Of a stretch of DNA of 64,000 bases, positions 26,621 to 35,531 are shown in pieces (the stretch's first letter is position 1; every line of letters begins with the position of its first letter). The stretch covers positions 5,322,501-5,386,500 of the forward strand of contig NZ_AP019308.1 of the NCBI RefSeq assembly GCF_003945345.1. The letters run 5' to 3'. This stretch comes from Paenibacillus baekrokdamisoli (lineage in GTDB: Bacteria > Bacillota > Bacilli > Paenibacillales > Paenibacillaceae). A program made the translations under genes and the position numbers. The notes beneath the pieces are model-generated. The model was not told the DNA's origin. It did not search any database and was given only the letters and a program-made list of their open reading frames with translations.

Positions 26621-27712
26621 ATGGATAAATCAGCAAGATCTTTATCATCAAAAAGAAGTAAATGGTTCCTATCTATATTGGCAATTGTAATCATAGCTGG
26701 AATTGTAGGCTACTATAACCGTTCTGCTTTAGCGATGTGGGGTTTTGATGTGTTCTTGTCTGATAATGTAGAGAAGAAGCTCGAGAAGTCCTATAAACCG
26801 CTTGAAGGTCGTGTGACAACGCCTGTAGCTTACAAGAAAGAAAGTCCATTTTCCCTGCTTCTGCTTGGCGTTGATCAGCGGGATAAGGAAATTGGACGCT
26901 CAGATACGATGATTTATACCGTTGTCAGGCCTATTGATGACGCTATTCTAATGGTATCTATTCCACGTGATACGTACACGGAAATTATAGGTAAACAAAC
27001 AAAATCAGGGAAGCAATGGAGTGACAAGATTACACACGCGTATGCATTTGGCGGAGCCAAGATGTCATTGGACACGGTCGAGAATTTATTTGGCTCCCAT
27101 GTAGACCATTATGCTACAATTAACTTCCAAGGTTTCCGTGACGTCATTGACGCTATGGGAGGCATTTCATTGCCGATTACCGAGGATTTAGTTAATCGTG
27201 GTGCAGATCATGAGAAATTCACCGTTAAGGCTGGCCAAGACTCATACAATGGTAAGGATGCACTTAACTACGTGCGCTATCGGGAGGATGCAGGCGGCGA
27301 TACAAGCCGGGCTGGTCGTCATCAAGTGTTTTTGAATGCTATCATGAGTGAGGCTTCCAAAGTCGGGCAATGGACTAAAATTCCAACTCTCATGGATACG
27401 ATGGGTAACAATTTCAGTACGGATTTAACACCGGAGCATATGATTGATTTGGCAAAAAGCATGCTGCAAGCGAACAACAGAACGATCTATAGCCATACTC
27501 TTAAAGGAGATGGACATCGTTTAGTTGATGGTGGGGCTTGGTACTTTTTTGCCGATGAAGAGGATTTGACAGCTACCCAAGCTTTAATTAAGGCTTGGCT
27601 TGATCCGGCCAAGACAAAGTCCGAGTTACCGTTGCCCGTAGAATACCAAGTGAAGGACAAGAAGCCGGTAGAATCGCTCTCAGCGAAGCCGGAAGCAGCC
27701 GGGAGTAAGTAA
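26621..27712 (+). CDS. LytR-CpsA-Psr family cell wall ligase
   Basis: The 363-residue protein has one N-terminal membrane anchor (about residues 15-35) and an extracellular LCP domain. LLLGVDQRDKEIGRSDTMI, MVSIPRDTYTEI and LNYVRYREDAGGDTSRAGRHQ carry the Asp and Arg residues that bind the polyprenyl pyrophosphate. Family knowledge: LCP enzymes attach teichoic acids and other glycopolymers to peptidoglycan. ATG 26621 is chosen over 26600 because GGGAGAGGG lies between them. Confidence 0.93.
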   Translation: MDKSARSLSSKRSKWFLSILAIVIIAGIVGYYNRSALAMWGFDVFLSDNVEKKLEKSYKPLEGRVTTPVAYKKESPFSLLLLGVDQRDKEIGRSDTMIYTVVRPIDDAILMVSIPRDTYTEIIGKQTKSGKQWSDKITHAYAFGGAKMSLDTVENLFGSHVDHYATINFQGFRDVIDAMGGISLPITEDLVNRGADHEKFTVKAGQDSYNGKDALNYVRYREDAGGDTSRAGRHQVFLNAIMSEASKVGQWTKIPTLMDTMGNNFSTDLTPEHMIDLAKSMLQANNRTIYSHTLKGDGHRLVDGGAWYFFADEEDLTATQALIKAWLDPAKTKSELPLPVEYQVKDKKPVESLSAKPEAAGSK

Positions 27713-27795
27713 TTACGGTCTGTGGCCGAGGCCCGTTACTAAGTGGCTCCTTAAGTCTGCACAGGACTTTAGAAGAACGAAAGTGGGCGAAATCA

Positions 27796-28236
27796 TTGAA
27801 TATTGCTTTTTTCCTATTACCTAAGCAAGAGGTTGTTTGGTTGACACTTGATGCAACGCTGCGTCAAACATTGGAGCGGATGGAGCATCATCGTTATACA
27901 GCAGTACCGATTCTGGATAAGAATGGCGCTTACGCGGGTACGCTTACTGAAGGTGATTTATTGTGGTTTATGAAGAATAACCCTAGTGTATCCTTTGAAC
28001 AGGCTAATAAAGTGAAGCTAGCCGACGTCCAAATGCGTCTGAACAATCAAGCTGTAAGCATTGATGCGAATATGGTCGATCTGGTCTCATTGGCTAAAGT
28101 GCAGAACTTTGTACCAGTTGTGGATGATATGAATCGGTTCATTGGTATTGTAAGACGGAGCGATATTATTGATTATTGTGCGAAGCTGATAGTGAATGGA
28201 AATACTCTTGGGGATAAAGAAATGGCCGCTGGTTAA
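27796..28236 (+). CDS. CBS domain protein
   Basis: The 146-residue protein consists of a pair of CBS motifs: LRQTLERMEHHRYTAVPILDKNGAYAGTLTEGDLL in two halves and a second ending FVPVVDDMNRFIGIVRRSDII. CBS pairs usually bind adenine nucleotides and act as sensors. There is no attached catalytic domain. The start is TTG at 27796 with a weak site (AAGTGGG). It stands alone between an LCP gene and a terminator. Confidence 0.82.
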   Translation: MNIAFFLLPKQEVVWLTLDATLRQTLERMEHHRYTAVPILDKNGAYAGTLTEGDLLWFMKNNPSVSFEQANKVKLADVQMRLNNQAVSIDANMVDLVSLAKVQNFVPVVDDMNRFIGIVRRSDIIDYCAKLIVNGNTLGDKEMAAG

Positions 28237-28317
28237 TCAACCATGCGATTGCGCTCTTGTCCGAAGCATAGTAGGATAGAAGGTAACAGTTGGAAAAGAA
28301 TCTTGGGATTCATAACG

Positions 28318-28348
28318 GCGTCGTCCTCCTGGGGGATGACGCTTTTTT
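28318..28348 (+). terminator. Terminator after the CBS gene
   Basis: GCGTCGTCC (from 28318) pairs with GGGATGACGC (ending near 28342), including wobble pairs, followed by six T. Confidence 0.8.
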
Positions 28349-28399
28349 AAAATGTAAGAAAGTATAAGTTTTTTCCATACTTTGCTTATATTTCAGAGG

Positions 28400-28444
28400 G
28401 AAGAAACTTGCTTCGCCGCCAAGGACGGCGTTAGCTGTTTCTTC
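28400..28444. repeat. Two-tier palindrome upstream of the amidohydrolase
   Basis: GAAGAAAC (28400-28407) pairs with GTTTCTTC (28437-28444), and CGCCG (28414-28418) with CGGCG (28426-28430), separated by symmetric six-base internal loops. There is no T-run. The left arm resembles the gyrA leader hairpin at 3366-3382. It may be a leader structure or a dispersed palindromic repeat. Confidence 0.5.
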
Positions 28445-28466
28445 TTGATAAGCAGGAGGCAGATGA

Positions 28467-30497
28467 ATGAATAGAAGTCGAGGTAGGAAGCAAAGCGGAA
28501 GGCGTCCGCTTCGTGCATTTATGGCAATCGCTATTGTTGCAGTAATTATTTTAGGTGGTTATCTAGCCTATTCCCTTTTCCAATCAGATGAGAATGCACC
28601 TGGCAAACAGCCGGGTCAATCAGCCGATGGGGGAAGCAATAACGGTAAGAATGGGACAGGCGAAAACGGGCAGGATGGCAATGGAGAATCAAGCGGCGAT
28701 AAGGATGGAAATAAAGACGGCACGCAAGTGAATCCAACCGAAGCATTGGAAGCAGATGTTACGGAAGCAGACGTCTCTAAGATGTATGACACGGTCATTG
28801 CTGGAGGAAGAGTCATTAATCCGGAGACGAAGCTGGATCAAGAGGGATTGAACGTCGGCATCATCGATGGCAAAATCGGGGTTATTACGGCGAAGTCCTT
28901 GCAAGGAAAACGGGTTATTGATGCAAAGGGACTTATTGTATCACCCGGCTTCATCGATAATTTATCCTATGATCCTAACCCACTTGGAGTTTGGCAGAAG
29001 ATTGGTGATGGGGTAACGGCGAATATCGCGATGCATGGCGGTACATCCACACCGAGCAAATGGTACAGCTATTATGAGCGGAACCATACTCCCGTTAATT
29101 TTGGAGCCTCTTACTTCTACACACAGGCTCGCAATCAATTTAAGCTAAGCCGATATGCTGCAGCGAATTCAAGCCAGATTGCGGAGCTTAGGACGCAAGC
29201 AGAGAAAGCGCTCAACGATGGCGCTTTAGGCATTTCCTTTAGTCTTGAGTATGTTCCAGGAATCGAGGCTGCCGAGATCGTTCCTCTTATGGAGCTAGCT
29301 GAGGAATATAATGTTCCGGTGTATTTTCACGGTCGATATTCCGATGCAGAAGAGCCAGGAACTGAGCTTGAAGGAACGCAAGAGCTTGTTGATTACGCAG
29401 AGAAAACAGGCGCTGCGGTACATATTGATCATATCAACAGTACAGGCGGAACCTTCTCTATGAAGGAAGCGCTGGCTATTATTGACAAGGCAAGAGCAAA
29501 AGGATTTGATATTACAGCTTGTACGTACCCCTACGATTATTGGGGAACCTATTTGAACTCTGCACGCTTTGATACGGGTTGGCAGGATCGTTTCCGCATT
29601 ACCTATAAGGATTTGCAGATCGCAGGAACAACAGAACGTTTAACGCAGCAAACGTTCTCGATGTATCAGAAGCAAGGTAAGCTTGCTGTTGCTTATGCGA
29701 TTCCGCCGCAAGCGGTTATAGACGCATTCAAAGAACCTTATGTGATGATTGGAAGCGATGCTATATTAGAGCCGGGCTTTAATAATCATCCGCGTGCTTC
29801 AGGAACATTTGCACGTACAATTGGGTTGTATGTTCGTGAACAGAAGGTCATGTCTCTGATGGACGGTATTGCGAAGCTCAGCTTACTTCCTGCACAGCGG
29901 TTAGAGAAGCAAGCCCCTGCATTGAAGAAAAAGGGACGTCTGGCCAAAGGCATGGATGCTGATATCGTGATTTTCGACTACAACACAATAAGCGATCGTT
30001 CCACGGTCGAGCATCCGGATCTTATGTCTGCTGGTATTAATTATGTCATGCTTGCAGGTCAGGTTGCATTGGATAATGGTAAGCTGAACAAAAAGGTGCA
30101 TGTTGGGGAACCGATCCGCAGTCACTTCGACCGTGTGAATGAGATGGCGGGCACGCTGCAATGGGAGGATAAAAGTTATCCACTTGTGAGTTATAATAGC
30201 GCAGCCTATGTTGATCTTGCAGCACTGTCTGAGCATAACTACGGTGTAACCTGGGACAAGCTAACGCACACCTACAATTTATCGGAAAAAAGTAAATCAT
30301 CCGATCCAGCTGTTGTTCCACCAACTCAGTCGCCGAGCAAAGGCGAGCTAATGCTGGATCGAGGGTATACAGCAAAGTCAGGAAAGCTATCCACTGCTGT
30401 GGTATCTATTGGCAAACGAGCCTTTGTTCCCATTTCTTATCTTCAAGGGATTGGATTACAAGCAGAGAATGACGGCGATGTGTGGACGATTCAATAG
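28467..30497 (+). CDS. Membrane-anchored N-acyl-D-amino-acid deacylase-like amidohydrolase
   Basis: The 676-residue protein has an uncleaved membrane anchor (about residues 15-38), a Gly/Asn/Asp-rich linker (40-95), an amidohydrolase barrel (about 105-560) of the D-aminoacylase type, and a C-terminal part ending KRAFVPISYLQGIGL that resembles a copper-amine-oxidase-N-like domain. The barrel strand that normally reads GFIDxHxHxD is here SPGFIDNLSYDP, so the HxH metal pair is absent; YFHGRYSD, HIDHINS and the Asp in IGSDAILEP remain. Its enzyme activity is therefore uncertain. ATG 28467 follows CAGGAGG. Confidence 0.82.
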   Translation: MNRSRGRKQSGRRPLRAFMAIAIVAVIILGGYLAYSLFQSDENAPGKQPGQSADGGSNNGKNGTGENGQDGNGESSGDKDGNKDGTQVNPTEALEADVTEADVSKMYDTVIAGGRVINPETKLDQEGLNVGIIDGKIGVITAKSLQGKRVIDAKGLIVSPGFIDNLSYDPNPLGVWQKIGDGVTANIAMHGGTSTPSKWYSYYERNHTPVNFGASYFYTQARNQFKLSRYAAANSSQIAELRTQAEKALNDGALGISFSLEYVPGIEAAEIVPLMELAEEYNVPVYFHGRYSDAEEPGTELEGTQELVDYAEKTGAAVHIDHINSTGGTFSMKEALAIIDKARAKGFDITACTYPYDYWGTYLNSARFDTGWQDRFRITYKDLQIAGTTERLTQQTFSMYQKQGKLAVAYAIPPQAVIDAFKEPYVMIGSDAILEPGFNNHPRASGTFARTIGLYVREQKVMSLMDGIAKLSLLPAQRLEKQAPALKKKGRLAKGMDADIVIFDYNTISDRSTVEHPDLMSAGINYVMLAGQVALDNGKLNKKVHVGEPIRSHFDRVNEMAGTLQWEDKSYPLVSYNSAAYVDLAALSEHNYGVTWDKLTHTYNLSEKSKSSDPAVVPPTQSPSKGELMLDRGYTAKSGKLSTAVVSIGKRAFVPISYLQGIGLQAENDGDVWTIQ

Positions 30498-30543
30498 AAT
30501 GCGCTATTCTTACTAGCTTCATCTACATGGAGGCAGTGAGCGA

Positions 30544-30582
30544 AACACCGGACAACTCCGAACTATGTTGTCCGGTGTTTTA
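30544..30582 (+). terminator. Terminator after the amidohydrolase
   Basis: AACACCGGACAAC (30544-30556) and GTTGTCCGGTGTT (30567-30579) form a perfect 13-bp stem with a ten-base loop, followed by T. Confidence 0.88.
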
Positions 30583-30642
30583 TGTTATAATGGGGAGTAA
30601 AGCTTAGATAAAGAATGAGTAACTTAGCAAGAGGTGAACGGT

Positions 30643-31545
30643 TTGAAGACCGGAGTGAAGTCTGTTTTGTGGAGTGCCGTTGCGCTCCTATTGTTACTGT
30701 CAATTGCAGTCCCCTTGCTGAATGTGTTTACCGCTGTGGTTATGATGGTACCTACGGCAATTTTGTACACAATGCTTTCTAAACGAGCCTTCACCTTGCA
30801 TATGCTTGTCGTATATGTGATTGCCGTTATCGTACTTGGGCCCCCAGCTATAATAGTTGGGTTGTTCTTCCTCGTACCATCAATCGTCATGGGGCATCTG
30901 TACCAGAAGCAAACGGCTGCTCGCAAAGTATTAACCGCGACGGTATTGACGCTACTTGCGCAAATGCTGCTAGAACTTGTTTTGTTTGATGTGCTGTTTA
31001 ATATGTCACTGCTGACCGAACTCAGAAAGCTAATTCAACAAACCGTAGACAATCTGAATTCGCAAGGCTTGTTGATGAACAGCCTATCAGCTGAACTTAC
31101 GGAAAGCTATATCCAGGTATTGATTCATTCGATACCGATGGCATTCATTACGGTTTCCTTCCTGTTAGCCGTTATTACACATGCTATCGTGAGACCGATT
31201 CTTCGATCGATGAAACTATCGGTTCCTGGCCTGCAGCCAGCTAAGGATTGGATGCTGCCGCGTATTTTCGTCTTTTATTATTTAATCGTACTTCTAGTTG
31301 ATTTGGCCACGCCAGGCAACAATAATTCATTTTTTACGGTAATGCTGCTGAATTTGGTTCCACTCATGCGACTTGCCTTTTCGATTCAGGCGATGGGGTT
31401 CTTCTTCTATATTGCAGATCAGCGCAAATGGAACAAAGCAGTGCCATTGCTCTTATGCGCAGTAGTGGTGATTTTCCCGCCGCTTAGCTTGATCGGTGTT
31501 ATGGATGCAGGCTTTCCGATTCGAAAAGCGTTTAAGAAACCTTGA
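30643..31545 (+). CDS. yybS: DUF2232 multi-spanning membrane protein (YybS)
   Basis: This roughly 300-residue protein has about eight hydrophobic segments and the YybS/DUF2232 pattern (VPTAILYTMLSKRAFTLHML, LLNLVPLMRLAFSIQAMGF). It lies directly before gdpP and rplI, as yybS does in B. subtilis. Function is unknown; a transporter-like fold has been suggested for the family. I choose TTG 30643 behind GAGGTG; the in-frame GTG at 30634 belongs to the ribosome site. Confidence 0.88.
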   Translation: MKTGVKSVLWSAVALLLLLSIAVPLLNVFTAVVMMVPTAILYTMLSKRAFTLHMLVVYVIAVIVLGPPAIIVGLFFLVPSIVMGHLYQKQTAARKVLTATVLTLLAQMLLELVLFDVLFNMSLLTELRKLIQQTVDNLNSQGLLMNSLSAELTESYIQVLIHSIPMAFITVSFLLAVITHAIVRPILRSMKLSVPGLQPAKDWMLPRIFVFYYLIVLLVDLATPGNNNSFFTVMLLNLVPLMRLAFSIQAMGFFFYIADQRKWNKAVPLLLCAVVVIFPPLSLIGVMDAGFPIRKAFKKP

Positions 31546-31565
31546 TCACAGGGGCGAATAAGTAG

Positions 31566-33527
31566 ATGCCAAAGTTTCTCGTAAAACGATGGCACGGAAT
31601 GCACCATTTGTGGGCGTTCGTGCTGATGATATTACTGACCGTAACGTTAGCTTCGTATGAATGGTTGTTTGGCTTGCTCGGGCTTCTTCTGTCCGGTGCA
31701 GTTGGCCTTTACTCCGTCATGGCGGAGCGAGCCTTCCGGCGTGATCTAAAGGCTTATTTAGGAACGATATCTTACCGAGTAAAAAGAGCCGGCAATGAAG
31801 TGATTAGCGAATTGCCGTTCGGCATTATTTTGTATAATGAGGATAAGACGGTGGAGTGGCATAATGCTTTTGTCACCGACATGCTGGAGCGGGAATCCGT
31901 AGTAGGTGAATCGCTAAACGACTTGTTTCCAATGCTGTCTCAGGCAAAGGAGCGGGAAGGCACTGTTGAGGCTGTTGTAGGCAACGCCGTATTTGAGCTG
32001 ATGTTCCGATTCGATGAGCGCCTGCTGTACGTTCGCAACATCACGCAGCGCTGGCAGCTTGCCAAGCGATATGAGGAAGAGAAGCTTGCTCTTGGTATGG
32101 TCTTGATGGACAATCTGGAGGAAGTTACACAAGGGATGGATGATCAGCAGCGGGCGACGCTGCTGTCGAAGGCAACGGCAGAGATTACCGAGTGGGCCAG
32201 CAAGTTCCATGTCTACTTGAAACGGTTGACCTCGGATCGTTATCTTGTGATTACGGATCAGAAGACGCTGAAGCAGTTAGAACTCTCACGCTTCGTTATT
32301 CTTGACGAGGTACGGGAGATGACAGGGGAGAATAAGATTCCCATGACGCTCAGCATCGGCTTTGCTGCAGGGGCAGATAGCATTGTAGATCTTGGTCATT
32401 GGGTGCAGACAAGTCTTGATTTTGCTCTGGGTAGAGGGGGAGATCAAGCTGCCGTTAAAGTGGGACAGCGACAATCGTTCTATGGCGGCAAGTCCAACGC
32501 GGTGGAGAAACGGACGCGCGTTAGAGCTCGGGTCGTGGCTCATGCACTGCGTGATCTTATTAAAGAGAGCGACAATGTCGTGATTATGGGGCATAAGATG
32601 CCCGATATGGATTCGGTCGGTGCTGCTATTGGGGTACTGAAGGCTGCGATGATGTTTAATAAAGAAGCTTTTATCGTGCTGGAGGGTGTCAATCCAGCCA
32701 TTCAGAAGATGATGGAAATGCTCAAGGAAGATGAACGGTTCACGAAACGGTTCGTGACACCAGAGCAAGCGCTCGGTCTTGTTGGATCTGGCACGCTTGC
32801 TGTTGTCGTCGATACGCATAAAGCGTCGATGGTGAAGGAGCCGAAGCTGCTCACGCTAACGGAAAAAATTGTTGTCGTCGACCATCATCGCCGTGGAGAA
32901 GAGTTCATTAACAATGCGATTCTGGTCTATATGGAGCCTTATGCTTCATCGACCTGTGAGCTTGTAACCGAGCTGCTGCAATATATTCATGACCGCGTTA
33001 TGCTGGATGTACGAGAATCTACTGCGCTGCTAGCGGGTATTACGGTCGATACGAAGAGCTTCTCGCTTCGAACGGGTTCGCGAACGTTCGAGGCGGCATC
33101 CTTCCTTCGGCGCAATGGCGCTGATTCGATGTTGATTCAACGGATGCTTAAGGAAGATTTGGCCGAATACATTAAGAAAGCCGATATTATCAAGCACGCA
33201 GAAATCGTCTATGAGCATATTGCTATTGCAGTGACGGAGCAAGGGAGGCAGTTCTCGCAGCTGCTTATTGCACAGTCGGCGGATACACTGCTCAATATGA
33301 CCGATGTGCTCGCATCATTCGTTATTGGTGAGCGACAGGATGGTTTGATTGGGATCAGTGCACGTTCGCTAGGACATATGAATGTCCAGATTGTAATGGA
33401 ACGGATGGGCGGCGGCGGACATTTAACGAATGCGGCCGCTCAGCAAGAAGGTACAGTATTAGAAGTTGCCCAGCGCTTGAAGCAGGTGCTGCAGGAAATT
33501 GATAAGGAAGAGGGGTTATTTGAATGA
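31566..33527 (+). CDS. gdpP: Cyclic-di-AMP phosphodiesterase GdpP
   Basis: The 653-residue membrane protein degrades c-di-AMP, which controls potassium and osmolyte balance and beta-lactam tolerance. Two N-terminal membrane segments (about 12-55) are followed by a PAS-like region (80-150), a degenerate GGDEF domain (170-305) and a DHH/DHHA1 domain. Catalytic motifs are GHKMPDMDSVGAAIG, VDTHKAS, VDHHRRGEEF and the C-terminal GGGGH. It follows yybS by 20 bases and overlaps rplI by ATGA. Confidence 0.96.
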   Translation: MPKFLVKRWHGMHHLWAFVLMILLTVTLASYEWLFGLLGLLLSGAVGLYSVMAERAFRRDLKAYLGTISYRVKRAGNEVISELPFGIILYNEDKTVEWHNAFVTDMLERESVVGESLNDLFPMLSQAKEREGTVEAVVGNAVFELMFRFDERLLYVRNITQRWQLAKRYEEEKLALGMVLMDNLEEVTQGMDDQQRATLLSKATAEITEWASKFHVYLKRLTSDRYLVITDQKTLKQLELSRFVILDEVREMTGENKIPMTLSIGFAAGADSIVDLGHWVQTSLDFALGRGGDQAAVKVGQRQSFYGGKSNAVEKRTRVRARVVAHALRDLIKESDNVVIMGHKMPDMDSVGAAIGVLKAAMMFNKEAFIVLEGVNPAIQKMMEMLKEDERFTKRFVTPEQALGLVGSGTLAVVVDTHKASMVKEPKLLTLTEKIVVVDHHRRGEEFINNAILVYMEPYASSTCELVTELLQYIHDRVMLDVRESTALLAGITVDTKSFSLRTGSRTFEAASFLRRNGADSMLIQRMLKEDLAEYIKKADIIKHAEIVYEHIAIAVTEQGRQFSQLLIAQSADTLLNMTDVLASFVIGERQDGLIGISARSLGHMNVQIVMERMGGGGHLTNAAAQQEGTVLEVAQRLKQVLQEIDKEEGLFE

Positions 33528-33967
33528 AAGTGATCTTTTTGCAGGATGTTAAAGGACAGGGTAAAAAAGGCGAAGTGAAGGAAGTATCGGAGGGGTACGT
33601 TCGGAATTTCTTATTCCCTAAAGGGCTTGCGAAGCTGGCCTCTGACGGTAACCTCAAGACGTTGGAAGTGCAAAGCGCCTCCGAGCAAAAACGTAAGGAA
33701 AAAGAGAAAGAGGATGCCAATGCACTTGCAGCGCGCCTCGAGGCCATGATTATTGTCGTGAAGACCAAAGCCGGTGAGGGCGGTAAATTGTTCGGTGCGA
33801 TTACAAGTAAACAGATCGCAGAAGCACTAGAAGCGCAAGGCTTTAAAGTGGATAAACGGAAGCTGGAACTGGAAGAACCTATCCGTACGCTTGGCGTTAC
33901 TGAAGTTCTCCTTAAGCTGCACCCTGAAGTGAAAGCGAAGCTAAAGGTTCAAGCGACAGAGGAATAA
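33524..33967 (+). CDS. rplI: Ribosomal protein L9
   Basis: The 147-residue protein opens MKVIFLQDVKGQGKKGEVKEVSEGY, of which the first part is the L9 signature, followed by the long connecting helix and the C-terminal domain (KLFGAITSKQIAEAL). It is on the 50S surface. Its ATG overlaps the gdpP stop, and dnaB follows 32 bases later. Confidence 0.97.
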   Translation: MKVIFLQDVKGQGKKGEVKEVSEGYVRNFLFPKGLAKLASDGNLKTLEVQSASEQKRKEKEKEDANALAARLEAMIIVVKTKAGEGGKLFGAITSKQIAEALEAQGFKVDKRKLELEEPIRTLGVTEVLLKLHPEVKAKLKVQATEE

Positions 33968-33999
33968 ACTAAAGGCATAAAAGGAGCCATACGAAACAA

Positions 34000-35361
34000 A
34001 TGAGCAATGAGCTGATGTTTGACCGTGTGCCCCCGCAAAATGTAGAAGCTGAACAAGCTGTGCTTGGTGCGATTTTGCTGCAGTCAGAAGCATTGATTAC
34101 GTCAATGGAACGGCTGCGCAACGAGGATTTCTATAACTCAGCGCATCAGCTCATCTTCGAAGCGATGGTGGAGCTTGGTGAAGCGAGCCAGCCAATTGAC
34201 TTGGTGACGTTGACGGCTTATCTGCAAGACCGACATCAGCTGGAAGAGATCGGCGGCGTAAGCTATCTAGCAAGGCTCGCCAATTCTGTTCCTACGGCTG
34301 CAAATGTTGATTATTACGCTCAAATTGTAGAAGAGAAGTCTATGCTGCGCCGGCTGATCCGGACAGCTACTAATATCGTCTCCAATGGTTATGCGGGTGA
34401 GAATGAAGTTGGGATATTGCTAAGCGAAGCTGAGCAGCGCATTATGGAGCTGTCTAATCGTCGTTCGAGCACTGGCTTCGTGTCGATCCGTGATGTATTA
34501 ATGGAGGTATTCGAGAAAGTCGAGCTTCTCTATTCCAATAAGGGTGGCTCGACGGGCATTCCATCAGGATTTATCGATCTCGATAAGATGACGGCAGGCT
34601 TTCAGCGCAATGATCTTATTATTGTAGCTGCTCGTCCTTCTGTAGGTAAGACAGCTTTTGCACTGAATATTGCCCAAAACGTAGGCGTTAGAGCACGTGA
34701 GACGGTTGCAATCTTCAGTCTTGAGATGTCAGCGCCCCAGCTTGTCCAGCGGATGATCTGTGCGGAATCCAACGTAGATGCGGGACGACTGCGGACGGGT
34801 TTCTTAGAAGGCGATGATTGGGAAAAGCTAACGATGGCGATCGGTTCCTTGTCTGAAGCGCAAATCTTCATTGATGATACGCCAGGCATAACTGTTACGG
34901 ACATTCGTGCCAAATGTCGGCGGCTGAAGAAGGAACGCGGTCTGGGTATGATTCTGATCGATTATTTGCAGCTCATTCAGGGACGAGGCAAAGCCGGCGA
35001 GAATCGTCAGCAGGAAGTCTCTGAGATTTCACGTACCTTGAAGCAAATTGCCCGTGAGCTGGAAGTACCCGTTATCGCACTATCACAGCTAAGCCGGGGT
35101 GTTGAGCAGCGGCAGGATAAACGTCCAATGATGTCCGATCTTCGGGAATCCGGATCGATCGAGCAAGATGCGGATATCGTAGCATTTCTCTATCGGGATG
35201 ATTATTATGACAAGGAATCCGAGAAGAAGAATATCATTGAAATTATTATCGCCAAACAGCGGAATGGTCCTGTTGGAACGGTCGAATTAGCCTTTTTGAA
35301 GCAGTTCAATAAGTTCGTTAGCTTAGACCGGCAGCACCAGGATCCAAGCCAAGCTTCCTAG
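34000..35361 (+). CDS. dnaB: Replicative DNA helicase (DnaB type)
   Basis: The 453-residue ring helicase (called DnaC in B. subtilis) unwinds DNA at the fork. The N-terminal collar opens DRVPPQNVEAEQAVLGAIL; the RecA-like motor has Walker A ARPSVGKTAFALNIA, Walker B IDYLQLIQG and SRGVEQRQDKRPMMSDLRESGSIEQDAD in two motifs. No intein is present. The order rplI-dnaB-purA is the Bacillus order. Confidence 0.97.
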   Translation: MSNELMFDRVPPQNVEAEQAVLGAILLQSEALITSMERLRNEDFYNSAHQLIFEAMVELGEASQPIDLVTLTAYLQDRHQLEEIGGVSYLARLANSVPTAANVDYYAQIVEEKSMLRRLIRTATNIVSNGYAGENEVGILLSEAEQRIMELSNRRSSTGFVSIRDVLMEVFEKVELLYSNKGGSTGIPSGFIDLDKMTAGFQRNDLIIVAARPSVGKTAFALNIAQNVGVRARETVAIFSLEMSAPQLVQRMICAESNVDAGRLRTGFLEGDDWEKLTMAIGSLSEAQIFIDDTPGITVTDIRAKCRRLKKERGLGMILIDYLQLIQGRGKAGENRQQEVSEISRTLKQIARELEVPVIALSQLSRGVEQRQDKRPMMSDLRESGSIEQDADIVAFLYRDDYYDKESEKKNIIEIIIAKQRNGPVGTVELAFLKQFNKFVSLDRQHQDPSQAS

Positions 35362-35391
35362 AAAGAAGAATATTAGGTCTGTCATCGTTCT

Positions 35392-35435
35392 AATTCCGAA
35401 CAATTGTATGGGCAACCGTGCAATTGTTCGTTTTT
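35392..35435. promoter_or_regulatory. PurBox pair (PurR operator) upstream of purA
   Basis: AATTCCGAACAATT (35392-35405) matches the PurBox pattern WWWNCCGAACNWWW at every position. The inverted partner at 35422-35435 reads AAAAACGAACAATT on the minus strand, with one mismatch. They are 16 bases apart, the spacing of Bacillus PurR operators. The same inverted repeat, followed by five T, could also terminate dnaB transcription. Confidence 0.82.
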
Positions 35436-35437
35436 CG

Positions 35438-35466
35438 TTGACTTTAAAAGAGTGGACTGCTAAACT
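35438..35466 (+). promoter_or_regulatory. purA promoter
   Basis: TTGACT (35438-35443) and TAAACT (35461-35466) have a 17-base spacer. The -35 box begins three bases after the second PurBox, so PurR bound there would block it. Confidence 0.75.
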
Positions 35467-35531
35467 AATAATGCTGCCTGAGATTGGCAGTCATTTTGCT
35501 TGTGTGCAAAACTTGTAATGGGGGTATATCC

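Noticed and set aside
26957..26975. parS-like TATTCCACGTGATACG in the LCP gene
   Set aside because: It has three mismatches to the parS consensus and lies in a conserved coding motif (IPRDTY).
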